A stretch of DNA of 64,000 nt, from contig VIIQ02000025.1 in the NCBI GenBank assembly GCA_007449985.2, positions 372,001-436,000 of the forward strand, read 5' to 3'. The notes under the pieces are model-generated. The model was not told where the DNA came from and searched no databases. It was given only the letters and a program-made list of their open reading frames with translations. The DNA is from Desmodesmus armatus. Lineage: Eukaryota > Chlorophyta > Chlorophyceae > Sphaeropleales > Scenedesmaceae. A program made the translations under genes and the position numbers. Shown here piece after piece: positions 27,101 to 37,900 of the stretch; the stretch's first letter is position 1; every line of letters starts with the position of its first letter.

Positions 27101-28234
27101 CACAATGTGACATGGTACATGAGGGTCAAGATTGCATGCCACCGGGGCATAGTTTAGTATCATAGTATCATGATGTGGGCCACATGCACAGTGTGCGCAA
27201 CACATCATCACGACAGTTTTCAAGGGGTGAGCACACCACCAGCGACAGCCGTGAATTGGCGAAGTTTGCCGCATTGGGACTTTTAACCCAGTGCATGGGA
27301 GACTGTCTGTGTTTCAGGCTTCAGGCACCATTATACTATGAGGTTTGCTTGAGCAGCATGCAGCACGGCTGTCGAGCATGGGATCACCTTCAGTTGCATC
27401 ACCAGCTGCCTCCACAGTGCGGAGCTGAGCCTGGGCGAGTCCAAAAACTCGTAAGCGGTTGGCAGGGGTTGCATCAGGTCGAAGGTTCCATCATTATGAC
27501 CACTGCAGTCAGCTTGCTGGCGCTCTGTTGGTAGCTGCTGAAGCTGTCCGAGTGCCGTCTTCCAGAGTTTCACTTCATCTACCATAGGTTCCACCTCTGC
27601 GCGCCTAACAGCTGTTACCTGCACCATACAATGCAGCAGAGCCAGCAGACAGTGAGGTCGTACCTCAGCAATATCAAGATATGTTTGCAGACTGCGCATC
27701 AGTGAGCAGGGCACCCCAACTTGCTGCTGACATGCTGCCCACGAAACGCCGTTGGGAGGCCCTGCAAGGCGCTCGACGTACCTTCCTTCGAGAAGACATC
27801 TACAGTAGCGATGTCCCTAGGGACAATTGGCTGGTTTGCAAAGCGCAGCAACGGGGTGCAACTGCCGTCGAGGTGGCGACGGTGAGCGTAAATGCGTGTG
27901 TGAGACAGTGCCCGGAACCGGGGAGGTAGCGTGATTTCCTGTGGAGACACTGGGAACACACAAGATGGTAACACAATGTAGATAGCACTGGGGTCCCCCA
28001 CCGCCACCCCAGGCAACAAAAGCCTAACAAAGCAACCTCACAGTACAATAGAAGGCGTCCAGTCCAAAGCTGCGAGTCCAGCAGCCCCATCAAGCCTAAC
28101 AGGATTACCTGCAAGCAGCACCACCACCGCGCAGCGAGCGTCAGGAACAGCCCACCAGGATGCCAGGAAGGAGCATGTAGGCGCAAGGTGCGTGTGTGGT
28201 TGCCGTGCAATGTTGCTTGAACATTTCGTTTCAT
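24112..28234 (-). CDS. Large MYND-type zinc-finger protein
   Basis: Proposed exons, minus strand: 28234-28109 (tentative first exon), 27938-27782, 27719-27388, 27031-24112; the protein has about 1,160 codons. The C-terminus is a full MYND finger: Cys pairs in CNSSRC and CAGC, then RYCCRAC and HKPAC. Such domains bind peptides, usually in regulatory proteins; many large algal proteins of this kind have no known function. The rest is helical, rich in Leu, Ala and Gln, with Ser/Asn runs near 24,700 and 25,450. The long final exon changes frame at a T-run near 26620 (CCGGCGG then six T): the frame encoding MAGLAGSLAREMGQQLQQ upstream continues into FLAASRT downstream only with one T fewer. Neighbouring PYRR is on the same strand about 700 bases upstream. 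Confidence 0.8.
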
Positions 28235-28929
28235 CTACAAGTACTATCTGTGCGTTGCGGGCGCCAATGTTGCATGTAACGCTGAGTATCATTGTTTGAC
28301 TGGAGAAGCTCAAGTGGTACTGTCAAGTGAGTGCATATGATTGAACAAGGTAAGAAAGTGAGCATTGCAGCCAAAACAGAGCAAGACTGTTTAGACCCTG
28401 GTGACCGCCACCCTTCAATGGCCTTGGCACTACAGCGGTGAGGGGCTGCCAACCCCTGCACCCTCATGCACCTCACTCTGAAACCCACGCCACTCTGCTG
28501 CAGAAGTGGATGAACATACCAAAGAAGCATGTAGCAGCACAAGCAAGCCATGTGTAACACGCAAACCAACTCGATAAGCAACTCTTTGAAGTCTTGCACG
28601 TGTTACACCGTCATAGCAGCCACAGACCAAACCGGTAGCAGGTAAAGCCAGAATCAAGGCAGACACGAAAGGCACACCGCGCTGGCAGCCAATCCACAGT
28701 AAACAATGCCAGCACACCCAGAAGGTTGGTGAAGCCACCAGTCCCCAGCACACCCTAGCATCCTGCCAGCAATGCACACAGCCGTACTGCATCACACCCA
28801 ACACATGCTGGTAGACACCAGCTAGCAACACCAGCAGCCTGACAGTGTCAGTTTCAGTCAAACAAGCAACAGATAAATGCAACATCGTCATATGCACATG
28901 TCCTGCACTCAGAACGTCACAGCTGCAAG
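28235..28929. other. Intergenic between PYRR stop and MYND gene
   Basis: About 700 bases between two genes on the minus strand. It contains a minus-strand TGTAA (28607-28603) for PYRR and presumably the MYND promoter. Nothing else is recognised. Confidence 0.5.
28603..28607 (-). terminator. TGTAA poly(A) signal of PYRR
   Basis: Reads TTACA on the plus strand, 323 bases past the PYRR stop. Assignment is by position only. Confidence 0.5.
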
Positions 28930-31900
28930 TTAGCTGGCCAAACCTGCTCGCGCATCCTGCTGCTGCTGCTGCCACCCGCCTGTGTGGCTGACTCCCTGCT
29001 GCTGCCAGCTGTTGTGATGCAGGAAGGTGTGCTGCTCCTGCTGCTGCAGGTGCTGCTGCGGCTGCTTGTTCAGCAGCTGCTGTTCCTGCTGCTCTTTCAG
29101 CAGCAGCTCCGACCGCACTTGCATCAGCAGCTGCCCTAAATGGTTCTGCCCTAACCCATCGTACCCCTGGCCCCAGTAGCGGTCGTGAGGGCTGGCCTCA
29201 ACAAGCATTGCGGGCCCATCAGGCAACTGGCCCCAGCCTTTCTGGCTCCTGCCACCTGCTCGGCTGCTGCTGCTGCTGCCAGCTGCTGCTGAGCTGTGCT
29301 GCACAAAGTGCTGCTGCTGGTGCGGCTGGTGACCCAGCACTCCTGCTGCTGCTGCCAATGCACTAGCCGGTTGGCCAGCAGCAGCAGCAACCCCTGCTGC
29401 TGCAGAGGACGCTCCCACGCTATCTGCATCTGCAGCAGTCGACAGCAGCATCTGGCGCGGGCCGCTGTACGTGTCAAACTTGGTCCGTAGCGCAGACAGC
29501 ATGACAGCACGCTTCGCCTCAGCCCAGTCCGGCCGCAGTAGCTCGGGTCGCTGCCGCTCGTTCTGCCGCCCGATTCGCGCAGCCTCCTCAGGGCTCTCTG
29601 CTTCTGCGATAGCCTCAACGACCGCTGCTGCGTCGCTGTGGGCCACCCCTGTGAACTTCTGCGACTGGTAGAAGTGCTCCACACTGGACCACTCCCGCGA
29701 CTCACTGCTGCTGCTGTTGTTGCTGCTGCTGCTAGAGGGTACAGGGCCCACTGGCATGGTGATGGGATGGGGGGAGAAGTTTGACAGCGCACCCCACTCA
29801 TCCCATGCCTTGTAAAAGTTGATGATCTTGTCACCGCCTGCCCTGTTGCGGCCTGCCAGCACAGCAGCAGCAGCAGCGGCATCCCCACTGCTGTTGCTGC
29901 TTGCACTGCTGCCACTGCTGCCAGCAGCCGCTGCTGCCGCCCGGTTGCCCCCGAAGGAGCAGGAGCGCTCCAAGTTGAGCAGGCCACCTGATGAGGGCAG
30001 GAAGCCAGTCATCATGAGGTCAGGCCCAACCTGCTTCCATGACGCATCGACAAGGTTGACAGCCTGCACAGCAACAGCACAGCACAAGGTACGATGAGAA
30101 GAGTAAATCATCCTGAAAAGCAGACGGTCACCAGGAGAAGACTGTTAGCGCAAGACAGCGCGAGCGCAGCAGGCAGCACGACGCAGCACAACACCCGGCA
30201 CTCGCAGCACATGCAAAGCACGGCACAGCACAAACCCACAGCACAGCCAGAAAGCACAACACCCCCCCCCCCCTCCTGCAGTGCCCCCAGGCCCCCACCT
30301 GTGTCATCTCCACGTTGCCCAGCTCCCCTACTGGCGTTGGTGCGCGTGCCCCTCCAATGATCTTGGGGGCCACAAAGGCCAGCACCTTGTGGATCACACC
30401 ACTGGCTATAGCAGGCGCGGCCAACGTGCCGCCACACTCCCAGAACACCTACACGCCAGGAGACAGTAGGACAGATGCACCACAGCAGCTCAGCGGGTGA
30501 TTGCAAACCGCTTCATAGCGAGTTATTGGCGGCTGAGCGTGGACGCAGCTCTGCTCTGACCACAGGACACCTGCTGCTGGCGTCCAACTTCCCTTCGTCT
30601 CCCGCCAATATCCCCTCAAACCAACCGCAGCCTCTAAGAACAATATCCTAAGCCACAGAGCGACTGAAACCCAGCCCACCCCCCCCCCCTGATCACCTGC
30701 AGGAAGCCCCGCTCGAAGCAGTAGTCTGCCACTGCCTCTGGTGTGAGGAAGTCAAACTCAATGACCTCAACACCCTTGCTGCGCAGAAACTGCTGGAAGT
30801 GCTTGCGCGCACCACGCTGAGTCATCACTATGGTGGGAGCAGCCTGCAACAGCGGCAGGGAATCGCAGGTAGCACACAGACAGGGTGAGCCAAGGTGATG
30901 TGCGTGTGAGACACTTGGCTTACAGCCCTCACATGTGTGTAGGTGCGCCCAGCATTGCACCAGACACTTTCACGCATGGTCGTTCAAGATCAAGACGCAG
31001 ACGTGTCGCTGCACACACATGTAATAGCGGCCTCAAACCAGTCCCCCTGTCCTCACTCAAGTGTGTGCGACATGTTGCAAACGCCCTACCCACTACTGTC
31101 GCTGCACACAAATGTAACAGCACCCTCAGCACCCAAAACAGCCCCCTGTCATCACTCACGCGTGCGACATGCACACACCCTACCCACTACCACCACTGCC
31201 AAACCCCACTTGATCACGGCTCATATCCCTACCTGCGTGTCCCACAGGTTTGCCGCATCAGGCAGGTCCAGTGTCCTGCTCATGACAACCCTCACAGGCA
31301 GGTGCCCGCTGTCGCGCCGCGTGGTCAGGCGGGGTTGTCCCGCCGCAGTGTGTTGCCGCCCACCACCACCGCGTCACTCGCTGCGCGGTGCTCAAACACC
31401 ACTGCTCGGCTGGCGGGGCTGCTCACCCAAGCCGAGTGACCGGCGGCTGCAGCAGTAGCGACGGCAGCAGCGGTGGCAGCAGTAATCACAGCGGCAGCGG
31501 TAAAGGGACAGGTGCTGGGAGAAACGTGGACTCAAGGCATGTCCACATCAGGAGGGCAGGTGTGGGAGAGAATGTGGACTGGAGGCATGTGCGAACACAC
31601 AGGCACTGCTGCTGGCGGGTGCGCCCACAGCTCGTGTTCTCGGCAGAGTGCGTCAGTACCCTTGGGACCCTTGCTCCCATGTGGGCTACAGCTGAGGTGT
31701 CCGCATGGGGGCAGTGGTCACCTCAGCTGTTTGACGCTAGCAGGAGCTTACACAGGGTGCAAAAGCGTTGCTTGAAGTTCACTGAGTTACAGCTGAGTTA
31801 CACAACTGTTGCTTCCAATCAGCAGTCAAGCAGCTGCTGGGTGTGGGTGCAGGTCCAGGCCAACATGACCTTGTCCTCTCTATAGTTGTGCAGAGGTGTA

Positions 31901-33812
31901 TGGTCATGTTGGCCTGGACCTGCAGCCACACCCAGCAGCTGCTCGACTGCTTCCCTCTGTCAACCTTGCCAAAACGCAGGTTTTTGTACTTGGGCGGCCA
32001 AGTGTTGCTTGCCCTAAGCAGTATTGCCCTATTAGGGGCAAGCACTACGGTAGGTGGACAACTGCACATATATGGGGTGGCAGCTGCATGCGATGGAGGA
32101 AACCTTAATGTCTACCTTTTGGTTTACCTTGTTCATCCGTTGTGGAAAGCACCGGAGCAAGGAGGTCTGGCATAACAGCTGTCTCCCCTCCATGAGCTGT
32201 TTGACTACTGCTGGCTTGTGCAGGAAGCTCCAGGCCCACACAGCAATGCACGGCGGCATAACAATGCCTCGCCACAACACTCAGCCCAGCCTCCCGTCAT
32301 AGCACCGACCCCTGCGCAAAGCTCATTCAGCACCCGCCTGTTTGTCCCAGCAGCCCACCTGTGGCAATCTTCCCGTCCAGCGTCATCGCATACTTGAGCA
32401 CCGACAGCGGCCGCTTCAGCACTGCCCTGTGAATGAGGGCATCGTTGGCTGACAGGCAGGCCAGCAGGGCTGCATCTGCATCCGCTGCATCCACCCCGCC
32501 CTGCAGGGGGGCGTCCCCTAGCACTGACACCTGCAGGCCTGCTGCTGTGTATGCTGAGATAGCATGGTCCCTGAAAGGAGAGAACAGCAGGAGGAAGCAG
32601 GAATAAGGCAGCAAAGGTGGGGCACACAGAAGGTGAGCGCAACCTAGGGGCTGAGGCACAAACAGGTAGAGGCAGCATGCGGATGCAGTAGACGCAGCCT
32701 GACAATTCCAAAAACTGTCGTCTGGCCTGCCGTCCCTCTACACTCCGGCTGCCATCCTTTGCAAACCATCAGCCTGACAACGTTGAGCAACCAGCCTTTT
32801 GAATTCAGCTGATAGGGCGCCTGATCCCTGCCCTGCCGCCACACCATCATCGCAGCGGCACTGCGATGTGGGTGGGTGTGCCAACGTGCTGCTGCTGCAG
32901 CTGCTGTTGCTGCTGCTGCTGCTGCTGATGCTGCACAATATTGCCGCTGCTCCTGCTGCTGCTGCTGTTGCCGCCAACGCCGCTGATGCTGCTGGCACCC
33001 CCCACCCCACACCGCACCACCCACACACACCACTCAGCCACCCACCCTGGTACCCACCCACCCTGCCACCCAGCTAGCCTGCTCCTGGACCAGTCAGTGT
33101 AGCCAGACAGCTGCGACCTCTCCCCCCAGACACGCACCTTAGGTGTGCCAGTGGGTGCCGTAGCCCCACCACCACCCTGCTGACACCCGCCTGCACCAGC
33201 GCAGACACTGCTGCCTCATCTCCGTGACAGTCACCCGTCTCGAGGTTGAGGTAAGCTGTGGCGCCCCGCGCTGCCTCCCGCGCTGCTGCTGCTGCCAGCA
33301 CCTCGCTTGGGGTGCTGCCCTGTGCCCGCTGGCAGCCGCTGCCTACCAGCTGACCTTCCGGGTTGAACAGCAGGCAGCCTGCGTTGGGGTGGGGAGCTGT
33401 CACACCTGTGCATGCACATGAGGTGCATGAGCGCAAAAAACAGGAGGATACAGCAGCACAGCAGGGCAACAAGTGGGGATATGAGACGCATTTCTTCACG
33501 TAAGGCATGCGTGGCAAGGAGTGGTGTACTGCCTACACGCGCAAGCAATTGAGCGTTGGCTGGCACAGCTGCTGCCACCACCGGTCATCGATTACTTGGG
33601 CACCCTGTGGACCCTGAGGCTGGTCAGTAATGTTGCACAAGCTGCTGCTGCTGGCGTGCAGGTAACTGCTGTTGTTGACTCGAGGAAACCGGTCCATGGT
33701 GCGCTGCCAGTTGTGCTCGTAGGGAGACAGCAGGAGGCTCACCCACGAGGCTTTGCGACAGCTCGGCTGCTTGTGTCAGCCTCTGTAAGTCCACATCTGC
33801 AATCAGCACCAT
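28930..33812 (-). CDS. PYRR: Riboflavin biosynthesis reductase PYRR with C-terminal NADAR domain
   Basis: Reduces the deaminated pyrimidine intermediate of plastid riboflavin synthesis. Exons, minus strand: 33812-33743, 33405-33138, 32570-32359, 31446-31233, 30843-30697, 30448-30299, 30063-28930. The N-terminal domain is a deaminase fold (TAPHPNAGCLLF, GCQRAQGSTPSEV) but its zinc ligands are gone: the HAE position reads PSE and the PCxxxGxxPPC loop is replaced by TGDCHGDEA. This is the known plant PYRR state, with a separate PYRD doing the deamination. The reductase part follows: LKYAMTLDGKIAT, VVVGGNTLRRDNP, FWECGGTLAAPAI. The C-terminus is NADAR (DUF1768): KIINFYKAWDEWGALSNFS, SVEHFYQSQKF, DRYWGQGYDGLGQNHLG, which removes damaged riboflavin intermediates. 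Ser, Ala and Gln runs interrupt NADAR. A C is missing near 31331-31334, where DNPRLT is expected. No transit peptide is seen at this start, so an upstream exon may be missing. Confidence 0.93.
31006..31193. repeat. 94-base tandem duplication in a PYRR intron
   Basis: Two diverged units, 31006-31099 and 31100-31193, share GTCGCTGCACACA, CCCCCTGTC, TGCGACATG and CCCTACCCACTAC in order. Confidence 0.8.
31821..31951. repeat. Near-perfect inverted repeat with 50-base arms in a PYRR intron
   Basis: Arms 31821-31870 and 31902-31951 match at 48 of 50 positions. The 31-base spacer can itself pair CCTCT with AGAGG. It lies in intron 31447-32358 and has no open frame. Folded RNA would be an almost fully paired stem from either strand. 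Confidence 0.95.
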
Positions 33813-34983
33813 GATCAGAACATGCAGGGAGCATTGAGGATGGCACAGGGCCGAGCCTACAAGACTTGAGGCACTTAGTCAGCCAGCCAGAATGATCAGC
33901 TGGAGGGTGGCCAACAGCAATTGACCCAGCTGGTGCACTGCTGAATGCCCCAGGATATCCATAAAGACGCGTGAACCACTAGATTTCACGTCTTACAGCC
34001 ATATGGCAAGCTTCGCCAACACATACGCACCCGAGAGACCGCTGACCGCCTGAGCACGACTTCTGCTGCTCAGCCGAGAGCCCTGCAAGCGCAACGCCGG
34101 TTCAGCGCGGTGCCAAAGCCGTATGCTGCATGGATCAGCGTTTCTGCACTCACCGTGGCTGCATAATTGACCCGATTGCAGCTGCTGCACCGGGCCAAAC
34201 GCTGGTGTTGGGGAACCCCCCTGTGGGTACGCTGCTCAAGGCACTGGCTCTGCATCTGGTTACTAGCAGGTTCACCGCATCCACTGCGACCTCCAGCCAC
34301 GCGGACAGCTCAGCTGAAGAGATGAGCTAACAAGACTGGGGTGTGTCTGGCAGCAGTAGCAGCAGCAAGGAGCGTGTGCTTTTCGCAGCAGGTCGACACT
34401 GATCGCAAAGTCGGTGATACGTTGAGCTGATTTGTTGCATGCTACGCTGATTGGGTGTTCGCGGTCCTTGCGTCTCCTCAGCTTCCTCTGTTCCTCACAA
34501 GGTTGTCAACCTGTCTTCACGACACCAAAGCGTTGAGTGTATCGGTCTCATCGGAGGATGCCTCAGATGAGTTGCAAAAGCTGTGGCTGGTCGACTGTGT
34601 GAGCCGCACAGGACCAGGGCGTGGCACCACACGCGCAGGAGGACGCTCACAGCAGGTGAACAGTAAGCTGTTCAGTTATGCATATAGCTGACATGCTCTC
34701 AGGCGTGCATGTACACGGAGTGGTGCATCATGGCTGTGCTGATCTGGTGTATTTTCCAGTGAGTGCTGTCCTAGGTTCTGTGCTCACCTTCTATGTCATA
34801 TGGCTGGTTATCTTGTTGCAGGTGTTGACATCATATCACAAGACTTCAGAGGGGGAGTCTCAGAGGGCTGGAAGCAGGCTCAACAGCACGCAGCAGTAGT
34901 CGTAGGGCCACTGAATAGCTGTTTGAGCAGCGCAGCCTCAGCACCACCCCTGTCTGCTACCAGCAGCACTCAGCAGCGCTGTC
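33813..34983. promoter_or_regulatory. Shared upstream region of PYRR (-) and the SR-protein gene (+)
   Basis: The two genes diverge with 1.17 kb between start codons, so both promoters and 5' UTRs lie here. I see no firm TATA box. The short open frame at 34130-34330 looks accidental. Confidence 0.5.
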
Positions 34984-37900
34984 ATGGACCCAACAGCAGC
35001 TGCAGCAGCAGCAGCAGCAGCAGGCGCCAAAGCAGGCAATGTCAGCACAGCGCTTGCTATCGTTCCGACTGGCGCCACGACTCAGCAGCGGCCTGAGCGG
35101 TCGGTGGCTATCGTTAGCAGCAAGGAGATTGACAGCCTGCATGGCGACGAGATCTCAAGGCGCCTGGCAGAGTTTGGCAAGTCGGCACCGACAGGCATTT
35201 ACTCCAAGCCTCGCGGCAAGTAAGTAGTGCTGGAGCAGTTGGTGCTGGCCGGGGCTTTGGTGCTGGCCTGGCTGGGCATCGAACAAAGAGAAGTAGGCAC
35301 ACTAAGGCAGCTACCACAGGCAAGGAGCTCTCTGTTGGTGCGGTGGCGGGCTGCAGAAGGGGTTTAGCGGTTGGGTGTCGATGCCCCTCCAAGATTCGTC
35401 AGCACTGGGCACATCCTAAGCAGGCAGCAGCATGCACAATACAGGCTGGGTGTGTGCTGGCCAGGCACAGTGCACTGGGGCGCTGTTGGCAGCTGCAACT
35501 GATGCCAAATCACAGCTAGCGCGCGGAAATCAGCAGCCAGGGCATGCCATGCCTAAAGGTCGTGCTGAGAGGGAACGGGGGCCATGAGTGAACATTCCAG
35601 TTGGTCCAGAGCAGAGCCCACAGCAGCTGCGGCCGCTGCTGCTCTTTGCGCTGCCCTTGCCGCCTCTCTTTCCCTCCATCCCTCGCCCTCCTCCACCCTT
35701 GCCCTCCCTTTGCACAGGTTGGGTTCGTGTGGTTGTGGCTGACAACAGTCCCCCATGTCGTGGTGTGGGGTGTGGAGCGCGCCTCAACGCCTGTCAGGCA
35801 TGATGCTGAGAGGTGCCCGCTAGTCGGGGCCTGCTTTGCCAGTTCAACTTGCTGTCATGCCTTCGGCATGCATGCACACAAGGTGCCTGGCTGCAACCTG
35901 TTTCAAGCAGTCAACTCCATGTATTCATTGTGATATACTGTTGTCATCTCAAACACTCATCCAGTACAGACAGCAAGCAGTGGTATGCACAGGGTGCAGC
36001 CTGTGTGTCAGTTTGTGGGTGGCAGCATGCTTGTGGTGTGCCTGGCTTCCCGTCCCACCCCTCCCCGCTGCTGATAGGCTGAGCACGCCTGGCGCTACAA
36101 CTCAGGGCAGCAGCGGGCTCAACACGGTTGCGCGGGCGTGCGCTGTGCTTCAATCACGCGAGCTGCCTGGTGGCATAACAGCTGGGGCGAAGCACAGTTG
36201 CTTGGCGTGTGTAGGGGCAGGGGAGGTGTCCTGCAGCGGTACCGTCGCCTTGGGGGCAGGCAGTTGTACCGCGGCCTAGTGGTGCAGCCACACACTCTCC
36301 CTCACGTTTTTGCTGTTGGTGTCTCTCCTGCCAGCCCTGCAGGCTGACACTGCACACTTTACCGCTGAGGAGATGGTGCACACCGGAGCCGTTGATGGAC
36401 AAGCAAAAGGGCGCTCGGCATGCACTCCAGCACATGCCATGTGTTGCGTCGTGTGTGATGCGTGTGACAAATGCACTAGTTGGTAGCCATGATTCATGCA
36501 GCATCCACACAGCAAACTCCTTCGCTGCTGCTGACAAGTGTTCTGTGCTGTCTCTGCTGCTGCCTTGGACTCTCCTGCTGCCGTCCATGTTCATGCCATG
36601 CTCCGCACGTCGCGCTGTCCAGGTACAAGATACCAGGGGACTCTTCAGAGGATGAAGCAGAGCCGGAGCCACCTGGTTCCCCAGAGCCATCCATGTTCAT
36701 GGTGGCAGGGCCAGGCCTTGCAGGCGGGGCAGCAGGCACGCCAGCAGTGCTGACCATCACAGCGCGCGACAGCAACAGGCGGCGCATCACAGAGGGTGGC
36801 AACAATGTGTCTGTCACGGTGTTCCCAGGGCAGGGCGTTGCGAATGATGTGTCGCCGATAGAGGCTGCTGTGACAGACCGTGGGGATGGTCTGTATGTGG
36901 CGCGCTTCACGGTGCCTGTCAAGGGCAACTACACCATCAAGGTGGGTTGGGCTGGGCGCCTGTGGCATGCAGTGGGTGATGATGCATGTGGGGTGAATGC
37001 AGCAGTTGTGGGTCGGGATGGTGCTGCTGTTGCGTTGGGCTGTGGGAGTCCTGTGGGGGTGTGCCATGTGACAGGAACTGTGCAGGGCAGGGCTGTTCAG
37101 CAAGATGTGGTGCGGTGCAGGGGCTCGCTGGCTGTCCTTGTTCCTGTTGTCAATCTGCATGTTGCCGCTGCTGACGTCACTGCTGCCGTCGCTGTTTGGC
37201 CGCCCTGTGCAGGTGGAGGTTGAGGATCTGGAGGTGGATGGGTCACCCTTTTGGGTGTTCTTCGGTGCACCCGGCAGCCTCGATGTCGACGAAGCAGCAA
37301 AGGCAGCAGAGGAGGCCGTGGCAGCAGCAGCAGCTAGCGGCCTGGCCACAGCACCTGTGACAGCACCCCCCGGCAGCATGGCTGCCGCTGCGCAGGCGGC
37401 AGCGGCAGCAGCGACCAGCGGCGCACCCTACGCCATCATGGCTGGGATAGGTTCGTCAATGGGCATGCCCACAGACCCTTTCTCAGCTACCACGCTTGGT
37501 GGGGGAGCGACAGCACCCAAGGTGATAGGCAGTGCGCTGGGCAGCACCCCCATCGCTACCCCGGCGTCCATCGCTGCCGCAGCCGCCGGCAACCCCCTGG
37601 CAGCAGCGGCGGCGGCAGCAGCAGCGTTCAACGTGCCGGGTGCAGCAGCAGCGATGACGGCGGCGGCTGGGAGCAATCCCATGACGGCAGCGATGGCGTC
37701 AGCGGCGGCTGCTGCTGCTGCCGGGGCGACGTTTGTTGACCCGTTCTTTGGCAACCCTGTGCACAAGCAGCTGGCGTCGCAGCTGCTGGCGCAGAAGGGT
37801 GTGCCTGATGTGTACAAGAACTGCGTGGTGGTGAGCAGGTACCCCTTCGGCATGGACGAGGAGAAGATCACCACACTGATGGGTGTGGCAGGTGAGTTGG

